Shown here piece by piece: positions 15,649-23,754 of a stretch of DNA of 43,323 nt. Numbering within the stretch: position 1 is the first letter of the stretch; the number at the start of each line of letters is the position of its first letter. The notes beneath the pieces were generated by a model. That model did no database searches and had not been told where the DNA came from. It saw only the letters and a program-made list of their open reading frames with translations. The translations under genes were made by a program, and so were the position numbers. Source of the stretch: Streptomyces viridochromogenes (lineage in GTDB: Bacteria; Actinomycetota; Actinomycetes; Streptomycetales; Streptomycetaceae); NCBI RefSeq assembly GCF_001270495.1, contig NZ_LGUR01000256.1, positions 1 through 43,323 of the forward strand, written 5' to 3'.

Positions 15649-16578
15649 ATGTCCCTCCTGGCCCGGCCGGCGCTGGCCTCCCCCGCCGCCAAAGTGATGC
15701 AGCGTCTGAACGCCCTGCTGGCGGACCGGCACGTCGCGTCCTCCCTGCACAAGCGTTATCCGGAGTACCCCCGGAACGCCCACGAGTTGACCATCCCGAC
15801 CTCCGTCGCCCCGGCCCGCGCCGTGGTGTACGTCCCCGACCGTCCCGAGGGCGCGCCTTTGCCGCCGGTCCACGTGAACTTCCACGGTGGCGGCTTCGTC
15901 CTGCCGCCCGTCGAGCTGGACGATCCGCTGTGCCGTTTCCTCGCGGCCGAGGCGGGTGCGGTGGTGGTGAACGTGGACTACGTCGTCGCGCCGCAGCACC
16001 CCTTTCCCGCTCCGCCGTACCAGGCGTACGAGGTCGTCGAGTGGGTGGCCGGACACGGCGCCGAACACGGCTGGGACGGCAGCCTGCTCACGGTGGGCGG
16101 TCAGAGCGCCGGAGGGGCCCTCGCGGCGGCGGTGGCCCGTCAGGCACTGGAAAAAGGAGGTCCCTCCATCGCTCTCCAGATCCTGCACTATCCCCCTCTG
16201 GACCTCGTCACCGGTGCCAGGGACAAGCGCTCGGTCATCGCCAAGCCGCTGCTGCGCCCATGGATGGCGGACATCTTCGACACCTCCTACGTGCCGGACC
16301 CGACGTTGCGCAGCGATCCCCTGGTCTCCCCCGCCCATCCCTGCGACACCGCCGACCTGACCGGCATCGCCCCCGCCTTCGTCATCACGCCGGAACACGA
16401 CCTCCTGCGTGCCGAGGGCTCTCGCTACGCCGAGCGGCTGCGCGGCTTCCGGGCGCTCTACGACCACTTCGACGTGCCGGGTGCCGACCACGGCTACGAC
16501 CAGAACGACGCCGAAACGGCCAGAGAGGTCTACGGCCTGATGGCCCAGCACATGCGTCGGGCCGTGTACCCCGACTGA
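15649..16578 (+). CDS. Alpha/beta hydrolase (hormone-sensitive-lipase-like esterase)
   Basis: A 309-residue esterase. It has the oxyanion-hole motif HGGG (residues 79-82), the nucleophile elbow GGQSAGG with Ser153, the acid Asp251 (PEHDLLR) and His281 (GADHGYD), the full triad and order of the HSL/family IV lipases. No signal peptide, so it should be cytoplasmic. Typical substrates of relatives are short-chain esters or lactones; none can be named here. The start ATG is at 15649, preceded by AACGGAGCTGTC. The gene stands alone, ending at a convergent terminator (16604-16647). Confidence 0.88.
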   Translation: MSLLARPALASPAAKVMQRLNALLADRHVASSLHKRYPEYPRNAHELTIPTSVAPARAVVYVPDRPEGAPLPPVHVNFHGGGFVLPPVELDDPLCRFLAAEAGAVVVNVDYVVAPQHPFPAPPYQAYEVVEWVAGHGAEHGWDGSLLTVGGQSAGGALAAAVARQALEKGGPSIALQILHYPPLDLVTGARDKRSVIAKPLLRPWMADIFDTSYVPDPTLRSDPLVSPAHPCDTADLTGIAPAFVITPEHDLLRAEGSRYAERLRGFRALYDHFDVPGADHGYDQNDAETAREVYGLMAQHMRRAVYPD

Positions 16579-16603
16579 CCGCGTACCGCCCGACCGGAAT
16601 CGA

Positions 16604-16647
16604 CGAGTGGGGTACCGGCCGACTGCTTCTGGCCAGTACCCCACTCG
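16604..16647. terminator. Bidirectional terminator between convergent genes
   Basis: CGAGTGGGGTAC (16604-16615) pairs perfectly with GTACCCCACTCG (16636-16647), and an inner GGCC/GGCC pair extends the stem after one mismatch. It separates the hydrolase gene from the convergent AI-2E-type gene. Confidence 0.8.
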
Positions 16648-16657
16648 GGTGCGCGGG

Positions 16658-17902
16658 TCAGGCTCCGGACACCGTGCCCTTGAGCCTGCGCGGCAGGCGC
16701 GAGGCCATTGCAGTGGTCGCGAGGCCCACCAGCCGTCGAGACCGACGTCCCGGGCGGCGCGGCGGCTCGTCCTCACCTGAACGGGAGTCGTCGACGGCCT
16801 CGGTCCCGGGCGCCTCGGCGGCGGTCGGTGTCTGCGCGTACCGGCCCCGCAGTTCCGAGAGAACTCCGAACGCCGCCGCGGTCATGGGCACGGACAGGAG
16901 CATGCCGAGGACTCCGGCGACCGAGGCTCCTGCGGTGAGTGCCACCAGGATCACCGCGGGGTGCATCTGCAGGGTGCGGCTCTGGATCATCGGCTGCAGC
17001 ACGTTGCCTTCGAGGAGCTGCACCACGAAGACGACGCCCAGCACCCACAGCGCGGTCCCGAGGCCGCCGTCGGCGAAGGCGACCAGGACCGCGACCGCCC
17101 CGGACAGGAGCGCCCCGAGGTAGGGGATGTACGCGCCGATGAAGACCAGGGCCCCGAGCCCGACCGCGCCCGGTACGTCCAGGACGAGCAGACCGACGGT
17201 GATGCAGACGGCGTCGATGAAGGCGACGATCGTGGTGCCGCGCATGAAGCCCTCGATGGCCTGGAAGGCGCGACGGGCCATCACCTCGAGGGTCTCACCG
17301 GAGCCCCGGGGTGCCAGCGAGTGCAGGGCCGCGACGGCCCGGTCGGAGTCACGCAGGAAGAAGAACATGAGCAGGATCGCGAGGGTGCCCGTCGCGGCCA
17401 TCTCGACGACCACACTCACGCCGCTCAAGAGGCCGTTGACGGCGGTGCCGCCGAACTTCGACAGCAGATCCTTCGCGTTCGCGGCGAGATCGTCCAGGGA
17501 TGTCCCCGCCAGGCCGAACCGCTCCTCGATCGACGCCGCGGCGTCGCGCAGGGAGGCGATGATCTGGTCACCGGTGTCGATGAGGGCGGTCACCACGATG
17601 TACGCCGCCCCGCCCATGACCACGACTACGGCGGCGCAGGTCAGCCCGGCCGCGAGCGTCTTGTTGATTTTCATCGCGATCAGTCGGCGATAGAGCGGGC
17701 CGAGCAGGGCCGTGCCGAGCAGTGCGAGGAGCACCGGCGTCACGACGGTCTCGAACGCGACACAGAACCACACCGTCACGGAGATGACGCCGCTGACGAG
17801 GAGGATCAGTGCGCTCCCCACGGCCACGCGGCGGGCGATGCCGTGGAGCGGGTCGTGCCGGTGGTTCGTCCGGCGTCGATCGGGCCACGCCTGTCTGGTC
17901 AT
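16658..17902 (-). CDS. AI-2E family transporter (membrane permease)
   Basis: A 414-residue polytopic membrane protein with about eight hydrophobic helices: two near the N-terminus (around IARRVAVGSALILLVSGVIS), one at about 70-100, and a cluster from about 190 to 330. The regions GFMRGTTIVAFIDAV, GAYIPYLGALLSG and LLEGNVLQPMI are typical of the AI-2E/PerM/YdiK family. The family name comes from one member reported to export a quorum signal; others exchange ions, and the substrate here is unknown. I chose ATG 17902 (MTRQAWPDRRR) with AGGAG upstream; a longer start at 18013 is possible but adds a low-complexity Arg-rich segment. The C-terminus is a basic, Pro/Arg-rich cytoplasmic tail. Confidence 0.8.
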   Translation of the reverse strand: MTRQAWPDRRRTNHRHDPLHGIARRVAVGSALILLVSGVISVTVWFCVAFETVVTPVLLALLGTALLGPLYRRLIAMKINKTLAAGLTCAAVVVVMGGAAYIVVTALIDTGDQIIASLRDAAASIEERFGLAGTSLDDLAANAKDLLSKFGGTAVNGLLSGVSVVVEMAATGTLAILLMFFFLRDSDRAVAALHSLAPRGSGETLEVMARRAFQAIEGFMRGTTIVAFIDAVCITVGLLVLDVPGAVGLGALVFIGAYIPYLGALLSGAVAVLVAFADGGLGTALWVLGVVFVVQLLEGNVLQPMIQSRTLQMHPAVILVALTAGASVAGVLGMLLSVPMTAAAFGVLSELRGRYAQTPTAAEAPGTEAVDDSRSGEDEPPRRPGRRSRRLVGLATTAMASRLPRRLKGTVSGA

Positions 17903-18094
17903 GGACGCGCCCGTGCTCCTGATCACCGGACGCGCTCGGTGTACCGGTCCGCGCCGCCGGCTCCGCGCTGTTCCGGGAGAGAGCCTTCGGGGCTCTGCTA
18001 CGTGCATCCTCACTCTGTTCTTCTCCGCTCACACGGGCCGGATCCGGCGACCACGGCCCTTTTCTGGCTTCGTGAACCACACCACGCCGGTTGC

Positions 18095-18751
18095 TCATGC
18101 CGGCCGTACGAGCCCCACGTCGTAGGCGAAGATGACCGCCTGGACGCGGTCCCGGGCACCGATCTTGGCGAGGATGCGGCTGACGTGGGACTTGACGGTG
18201 GTCTCGGCCAGGTGGAGTTGTTCGGCGACCTCGGCGTTGCTGCAGCCGGTGGCGACCGCGGTGAGTACCTCGATCTCGCGTTCGGTGAGGGCTTCCAGCT
18301 GTCGCGTCTGCTCGGGGGTGTGTCCGGGCAGGCGGGTGGTGAAGGCGTCGATGAGTTTGCGGGTCAGCCCGGGTGAGATGACGGCGTCCCCGGCAGCGAC
18401 CGCGCGGACACCGGCGAGGAGTTCTTCGGGCAGGGCGTCCTTGAGGAGGAAGCCGCTGGCTCCGGCGCGCAGGGCGTCGTAGGCGTACTCGTCGAGGTCG
18501 AAGGTGGTCATGACCAGCACGCGGGAGCGGCCCCCGGAAGTGACGATGCGGCGGGTCGCCTCGATGCCGTCCATGCCGGGCATGCGTACGTCCATCAGGA
18601 CGACGTCCGGGTGGAGTTCGGCCGTCATACGTACCGCTTCGGCGCCGTGCGTGGCCTCGCCGACGACGGTCAGGTCGGGGTGTTGTTCCATGAGCATGCT
18701 GAAGCCGAGGCGTTGCAGGGCCTGGTCGTCGACGATGAGGACAGTGGTCAT
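18095..18751 (-). CDS. NarL/FixJ-family (LuxR-type) response regulator
   Basis: A 218-residue regulator: receiver domain starting MTTVLIVDDQALQRLGF with the phosphoacceptor Asp in VVLMDVRMPGMDG (about residue 54) and the conserved Lys in LLKDA, then a LuxR HTH domain (LTEREIEVLTAVATGCSNAE, TVKSHVSRILAKIGARDRVQ). The ATG overlaps the stop of the upstream kinase gene (ATGA 18748-18751), so kinase and regulator form one translationally coupled unit. Target genes are unknown; the MMPL exporter upstream is the most obvious candidate. Confidence 0.92.
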   Translation of the reverse strand: MTTVLIVDDQALQRLGFSMLMEQHPDLTVVGEATHGAEAVRMTAELHPDVVLMDVRMPGMDGIEATRRIVTSGGRSRVLVMTTFDLDEYAYDALRAGASGFLLKDALPEELLAGVRAVAAGDAVISPGLTRKLIDAFTTRLPGHTPEQTRQLEALTEREIEVLTAVATGCSNAEVAEQLHLAETTVKSHVSRILAKIGARDRVQAVIFAYDVGLVRPA

Positions 18752-20067
18752 GCCGGGTGCTTCTCCGTAGGCGTAGGGGTGTCGGTGGGTGGGAGGAGGT
18801 GCAGTTCCGCTCGGACGCTCCAGCCGCCCCGTGAGTTCGGGCCGGCGGTCACGGTCCCCTGGTAGAGCAAGGCGCGCTCGCGCATGCCGAGGAGCCCCTG
18901 TCCCCGGTCGGTGCGAGGGCGCTCGCGCGGCGTACGCGCAGGGCCGCTGTCCTCGACAGCGACACGTACCGCGTGGGAGGTCTCCACGACGGTCACGTCG
19001 ATCGTCGTGGCGAGGGCGGCGTGCTTGAGGGTGTTGGTCAGTGCTTCCTGGACGATGCGGTAGACGGTGAGCTGGAGTCCCGGGGGGAGGCCGGCGAGTT
19101 CCCCCTCGGTGTGCAGGTTCACGGTGGGGCCGGCGGCCCGGACCCTTTCCAGGAGGGCGTCGAGGTCGGTCAGGCCGGGCTGGGGTGCCAGCGGAGAGTC
19201 GCAGGAGGCGCTGCCGTTCTCGCGGAGGGTGCCGAGGAGCCGGCGTAGATCCGCCAGGGCGCCGCGCCCGCTGTCGGCGATGATCAGCAGTGTCTCGGCG
19301 CCCCGCTTGGGGTTGGCCTCGGCCAGTCCGGCCGCGCCGTCGGCGAGACCGACCATGACGGCGAGGGTGTGGCCGAGGATGTCGTGCATCTCCCGGGAGA
19401 TACGGGCCCGCTCCGCCGCTTCCGCGAGCCGGGCCCGCTGGTCGCGCTCCACCTCCAGCCGCACGGCCCGGTCCTGCAGAGCGGTGATGTACAGGCGTGC
19501 CACCCGGCCGCCCAGTCCCACTCCCGCCATCGCGAGCATGCACAGCGTCAGCATGACGGCCAGTGCCAGGGCGGTGGTGATGCGCTTGAGTTGGACGTCG
19601 GAGGAGAAGGCCAGGATGGTGATCACCGTCTGAGGTACGGCGACCGACACGGCCCCGGCCAGTGCGCGGGGCGTGGCGAAGCGGGCCACGTTGTACAGCA
19701 TGATCAGCTGGGCGAGGAAGTGCGCGTTGGTCAGCACGCCGCAGGCGGCCTCCGCCACGGAGAAGGCCGTGACGATCGTGAACACCAGAACAGGGCTGCT
19801 CTGGCGCCACAGCAGCGGGACGGTGATTCCGGCCAGCAGGCCCAGTGAGACCGGGAGCGCGGGTCCCGGGCCGGGGTATTCCATCAGGGGCTGGAGGCCG
19901 AGCGCGGCGCACAGGATCGGCATCGCCCACCGCTTGACATGGGGGTGCGCCTGGTCCGCCCGGCCCAGGGCGGCCAGCAGGGTCAGTACCCGGACCACCG
20001 TGCGGTCCTCCGAGCTGCCCAGCAGGGTGCCGGGTTCGGCTGGGGAGTTCTTGGATGCTGAGGTCAC
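18748..20067 (-). CDS. NarL-type sensor histidine kinase, partner of the adjacent regulator
   Basis: A 439-residue kinase with several N-terminal membrane helices, the HisKA_3 H-box ERARISREMHDILGHTLAVM, N-box YRIVQEALTNTLKHA and G-box GQGLLGMRERALLYQ. It is a close paralogue of the kinase at 13901-15208, sharing the segments around GVLT.AHFLAQLIMLYN and ADSGRGALADLRRL. GTG 20067 (VTSASKNSPAEPG) is chosen by alignment with that paralogue and a GGAG upstream; a longer frame to 20328 exists but lacks support. It follows the MMPL gene on the same strand. Confidence 0.9.
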   Translation of the reverse strand: MTSASKNSPAEPGTLLGSSEDRTVVRVLTLLAALGRADQAHPHVKRWAMPILCAALGLQPLMEYPGPGPALPVSLGLLAGITVPLLWRQSSPVLVFTIVTAFSVAEAACGVLTNAHFLAQLIMLYNVARFATPRALAGAVSVAVPQTVITILAFSSDVQLKRITTALALAVMLTLCMLAMAGVGLGGRVARLYITALQDRAVRLEVERDQRARLAEAAERARISREMHDILGHTLAVMVGLADGAAGLAEANPKRGAETLLIIADSGRGALADLRRLLGTLRENGSASCDSPLAPQPGLTDLDALLERVRAAGPTVNLHTEGELAGLPPGLQLTVYRIVQEALTNTLKHAALATTIDVTVVETSHAVRVAVEDSGPARTPRERPRTDRGQGLLGMRERALLYQGTVTAGPNSRGGWSVRAELHLLPPTDTPTPTEKHPA

Positions 20068-20097
20068 GGCGTATGTCTCCGAGGTGCCGGCTGACCG

Positions 20098-20132
20098 TCC
20101 GTCGGCCCTTGGGGGGAGTGAGGGCCGACGGA
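20098..20132 (-). terminator. Stem-loop between the MMPL gene and the kinase gene
   Basis: TCCGTCGGCCCT (20098-20109) pairs with AGGGCCGACGGA (20121-20132): a 12-bp perfect stem with an 11-base loop. It could end the MMPL transcript. Because a related hairpin stands at the same distance before the paralogous kinase, where no gene precedes it, a leader role is at least as likely. Confidence 0.6.
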
Positions 20133-20200
20133 CGGCGACTGAGGGGGGCTCCCACTGCCGTGGGATCAGGTGCGCCGGGCCACTGTAAGTGGCGCGGTGG

Positions 20201-22459
20201 TCAGTCCTGGCCCCCGTGGGCGGGCGCGAGCGGCCTGTCCTGAGCGTTTCCGGGCCCGGTTCCGGTGTCCGGCCCTGTCGTGTCGGCCGGCCCGTCCAGG
20301 ATGTGCCGCAGCTTCTCGCCCTCGACATCGACGTTGGGCAGGATCCGGTCCAGCCGCTCGGGCAGCGCCCAGGCCCGGCGGCCCAGCAGGGCCATGACCG
20401 CGGGCACGATCGTCATCCGGACCACGAAGGCGTCGAAGAGGACGGCCGAGGCGAGCCCCAGACCGATCGACTTGATCAGTGCGGCGTCGGCGAGCAGGAA
20501 TCCGGCGAAGACGGAGATCATGATGATCGCCGCGGCCGTCACCACGCGGGCGCCGTGCCGGAAGCCCGCGACCACCGCCTCGGTGGGCTCGGCACCGTGG
20601 ACGTACTCCTCCCGCATCCGGGTGACGAGGAAGACCTGGTAGTCCATGGCGAGGCCGAAGACCACTCCGATCATGAAGATCGGCATCACGCTCACGATCG
20701 GCGCAGTGGTGTCGACCCCGAAGACGTCCTTGAGCCAGCCCCACTGGAAGACCGCGACCAGGACACCCAGGGTCGCCACCACACTGAGCAGGAAGCCCAG
20801 CGTCGCCTTGACGGGCACCAGGATGGAGCGGAAGACGAGCAGGAGCAGGATCAGCGCTAGGCCGACGACGACCAGGAGGTAGGGCACGAGGGCTTCGCCG
20901 AGCTTGTCGGAGACGTCGATGTTCAGGGCTGTCGTGCCGGTGATCACGACCTCGGCGTCCGTGGCTCGCTGCACGGCCGGGGCGGTGGTGTCACGGATCT
21001 CGCCGACCAGGTCCACCGTCTTCTGGCTGTTCGGTGAAGTCTTCGGGACGGCCCGGATCAGGGCCACGTCACCGGAGGTGTTGAACACGGCCGGGCTCAC
21101 GGAGGCGACGTCGGGCAGCTTGCCCAGCACGGCGACCGTCTGCTCGGCGGCGGCCTTCGGGTCCTTGCTGTCCCGGGCGTCGACGACGACCGTGAGCGGG
21201 CCGTTGTAGCCCGGGCCGAATCCCTTGCTGAGGGTGTCGTAGGCGACCCGCTGGGTGCTGCCCGCGGGGGCCGTGCTGTCGTCGGGCATGCCCAGGCGCA
21301 TCGACAGGGCGGGGATGGCCAGCACGCCGAGGACGGCGACCGAGACCAGAAGCGCCCGCCACGGGTGACGGATGACGTGCTGCACCCAGCGCACGCCCAT
21401 CGGCTCGCCCTCGCCGCGCTCCAGCGCCCGCATGCGCTTGGTCTGGAGATTGCCCTTCATGATGCGCGTCCCGGCGAAGCCCAGCACCGCGGGCAGCAGG
21501 GTCAGGGCGACGACCACGGCCACGACGACCGCGAACGACGCCGCCAGGCCCAGGTCCGTCAGCAGCCGGATGCCGACGACGCTGAGGCCGGCCAGCGCGA
21601 TGACCACGGTCAGACCGGCGAACACGACCGCTGATCCGGCCGTCCCCAGGGCTCGCCCGCAGGCGTCCTCCGGCTCGTGGCCCGCCCTGATCTCGCTGCG
21701 GTAGCGGGAGACGATGAACAGGGCGTAGTCGATGGCGACCGCCAGGCCCAGCATCAGCGCCAGCGTCGACGCCGAGGAGCTCATGTCCCATATCGCGGTC
21801 GCGATGGTGATCGACAGGATCGCGATGATGACGCCCAGGAGGGCGGTCAGGAGCGGCAGGCCAGCGGCGAGCAGGGAGCCGAATGTGATCACCAGCGCCA
21901 CGGCGGCCACCGCGAGACCGATCAGTTCGCCGGCGTTGGCGCCCTCCTTCTCGTTGACGGCGTTGCCGCCCAGGCTGACCGCCAGGCCCGCCTTCTCGCC
22001 CTTGTCGGCGACGGCGTGCAGGGCGTCCCGTGCCTCGGTGGTGACGTCGGCCTGGGCAACCTTGTACGTCACCTGGGCGTAGGTGATGGTGCCGTCCTGG
22101 CTGATCAGACGATTGGCGTAGGGGTTACTGACGCTCGCCACCTGGGGAGCCTTCTCGAGGTCGGCGATCAGTGACTCGACCTCGGTCTTGTTGGCCCCGG
22201 ACGTCAGCTTCTGCCCGTCGGGGGCCTCGAAGACGACTCGGGCGGTGGCACCCGACGCAGAGGCCTGCGGGAACTCCTTGTCCAGCAGGTCCAGCGCCTT
22301 CTGGGACTGGGTGCCGGGAATGGTGAACTGGTCCGACGGTGTGCCCGACACGCTCGCAGAGCCGATGCCGACGACGGCCAGGATGGCGATCCACAGCATC
22401 ACCACGAGGCGGCGTCGCCTGAAGGCGAACCGGCCGAGTCTGTAGAGGAACGTGGCCAC
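20201..22459 (-). CDS. MMPL/RND-family membrane transporter
   Basis: A 752-residue transporter with the two-fold MMPL layout: an N-terminal helix (RRRRLVVMLWIAILAVVGIG), an extracytoplasmic loop to about residue 180, five or six helices including the proton-relay signature AIDYALFIVSRYRSEI, then a second helix (about 375-395), loop and helix bundle with GLAMDYQVFLVTRMREEY. The C-terminal ~60 residues are a cytoplasmic tail. Relatives export lipids, siderophores or antibiotics by proton-motive force; the substrate here is unknown. GTG 22459 is preceded by GGGAG. Position upstream of a kinase/regulator pair suggests sensing of the exported compound or of envelope stress. Confidence 0.92.
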   Translation of the reverse strand: MATFLYRLGRFAFRRRRLVVMLWIAILAVVGIGSASVSGTPSDQFTIPGTQSQKALDLLDKEFPQASASGATARVVFEAPDGQKLTSGANKTEVESLIADLEKAPQVASVSNPYANRLISQDGTITYAQVTYKVAQADVTTEARDALHAVADKGEKAGLAVSLGGNAVNEKEGANAGELIGLAVAAVALVITFGSLLAAGLPLLTALLGVIIAILSITIATAIWDMSSSASTLALMLGLAVAIDYALFIVSRYRSEIRAGHEPEDACGRALGTAGSAVVFAGLTVVIALAGLSVVGIRLLTDLGLAASFAVVVAVVVALTLLPAVLGFAGTRIMKGNLQTKRMRALERGEGEPMGVRWVQHVIRHPWRALLVSVAVLGVLAIPALSMRLGMPDDSTAPAGSTQRVAYDTLSKGFGPGYNGPLTVVVDARDSKDPKAAAEQTVAVLGKLPDVASVSPAVFNTSGDVALIRAVPKTSPNSQKTVDLVGEIRDTTAPAVQRATDAEVVITGTTALNIDVSDKLGEALVPYLLVVVGLALILLLLVFRSILVPVKATLGFLLSVVATLGVLVAVFQWGWLKDVFGVDTTAPIVSVMPIFMIGVVFGLAMDYQVFLVTRMREEYVHGAEPTEAVVAGFRHGARVVTAAAIIMISVFAGFLLADAALIKSIGLGLASAVLFDAFVVRMTIVPAVMALLGRRAWALPERLDRILPNVDVEGEKLRHILDGPADTTGPDTGTGPGNAQDRPLAPAHGGQD

Positions 22460-22867
22460 AGGAGTACTCCCACCTGGGAAAACAACGGGATGGATGACGA
22501 GGACTGGGTGGGTCTGCGTGACCCGTCCATCAAGCTAGGCGGGGAAATCCGGCCGCCCACGGCACCGGGGAAGCGAATACGCCGCTGCCGCCTCCTACTC
22601 CGGTACTGGTCGTCCTCCTCCCGAAGCACCCGAAGCACCGCGACGTCGACAGCCGGCCCGTGGTCAGAGCCACGCCGCCACCGGCGCGGCAGGCTGTCCG
22701 GCCACCTTTCGGACGAGGCGGAGCAGTACCCCGGTACTCATCGCCCCGCCCGTTTTGGGTCCTGTGGAGGCTCGGGGCGCGGCCTGGCTCTTCCTAGTGT
22801 CGATGCAGGCACGTGAGCCCTTTCCCCGGACTCACCGGTCTCCGACACCACCAGGGAGCATCCACAC
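22460..22867. promoter_or_regulatory. Divergent promoter region of the MMPL and SDR genes
   Basis: A 408-base gap between divergent genes. A perfect palindrome AGTACCCCGGTACT lies at 22725-22738, with half-site-like GGTACTGG near 22608-22615, so a dimeric regulator may bind here. AGGGAG (22850-22855) is the ribosome binding site for the SDR gene. I do not see a defensible -35/-10 pair. Confidence 0.4.
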
Positions 22868-23635
22868 ATGAACAGCACCACAGGCCTGTCCGGCAAGTCC
22901 GTGATCGTCACCGGAGCCGGCTCGGGCATCGGCCGAACCGCCGCCCTGCTCTTCGCCGCGCAGGGCGCCCGCGTCGTCCTCGCGGACATCAACGCCGAAG
23001 GCACCAAAGCGACGGCGGAGGCCATAGCGGTGGCGGGCGGCACCGCTGTCACCGCGATCGGCGACCTGAGCGACCAGGAGGTCGTCGACCGAGTCGTCAC
23101 CACGGCCGTGGACGCCTGCGGAGGCATCGATGTCCTGGTGAACAACGCCGGAATCATGGACCGGATGTCCGCCGTGGCCGACGTCAGCGACGAGGAGTGG
23201 GAGCGCGTTCTGCGGGTCAACCTCACCGCGCCGTTCCTGCTGACCCGCGCTGCGCTGCCTCACCTGCTGGCCACGGGTGACGGGGCGATCGTGTTCACCG
23301 CCTCCGAGGCGTCCCTGCGGGGCAGCGCGGCCGGTGCCGCATACACCGCCTCCAAGCACGGGATCGCCGGGCTCACCAAGTCCCTCGCGGTGACGTACCG
23401 CGACCAGGGCGTGCGGACCAACGCGATCGCTCCCGGCGGCACGACGACGGGTATCACGGCCGGGCTGGACATCGAGTCGCACGGACTGGGCGTGCTCGGC
23501 AAGTACATGGTCAACGTCGGACGCCAGGCGACCACGGACGAACAGGCCGCGGCCATCGTCTTCCTGGCCTCCGCCGCCGCGAGCAACATCAACGGTGTCA
23601 TCCTCCCGGTGGACAACGGCTGGTCGGCCGTCTGA
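22868..23635 (+). CDS. SDR-family oxidoreductase (classical short-chain dehydrogenase)
   Basis: A 255-residue classical SDR: cofactor motif TGAGSGIG (15-22), acidic Asp40 after the second strand (VVLADIN, favouring NAD), NNAG (92-95), and the active site Ser146, Tyr159, Lys163 (AAYTASKHG). It most probably oxidises a secondary alcohol or reduces a ketone; the substrate cannot be told. ATG 22868 follows AGGGAG. It is the only plus-strand gene between the MMPL gene and the next minus-strand operon. Confidence 0.9.
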   Translation: MNSTTGLSGKSVIVTGAGSGIGRTAALLFAAQGARVVLADINAEGTKATAEAIAVAGGTAVTAIGDLSDQEVVDRVVTTAVDACGGIDVLVNNAGIMDRMSAVADVSDEEWERVLRVNLTAPFLLTRAALPHLLATGDGAIVFTASEASLRGSAAGAAYTASKHGIAGLTKSLAVTYRDQGVRTNAIAPGGTTTGITAGLDIESHGLGVLGKYMVNVGRQATTDEQAAAIVFLASAAASNINGVILPVDNGWSAV

Positions 23636-23754
23636 CCGGGCTTCACCGACGCCTCGCCGAAGCGAGGGTCCGCCCACACCCGCCGAGCCCCGGCTTCACA
23701 CGGCTCAGATCCCTGCATCCGGAGACATCCGGCGGGCGGGGCGAACCCCGTGGG

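Noticed and set aside
18752..20155. 686-codon frame extending the NarL regulator upstream through the kinase gene
   Set aside because: It is the wrong frame of the kinase gene; the regulator starts naturally at 18751 with an ATGA overlap.
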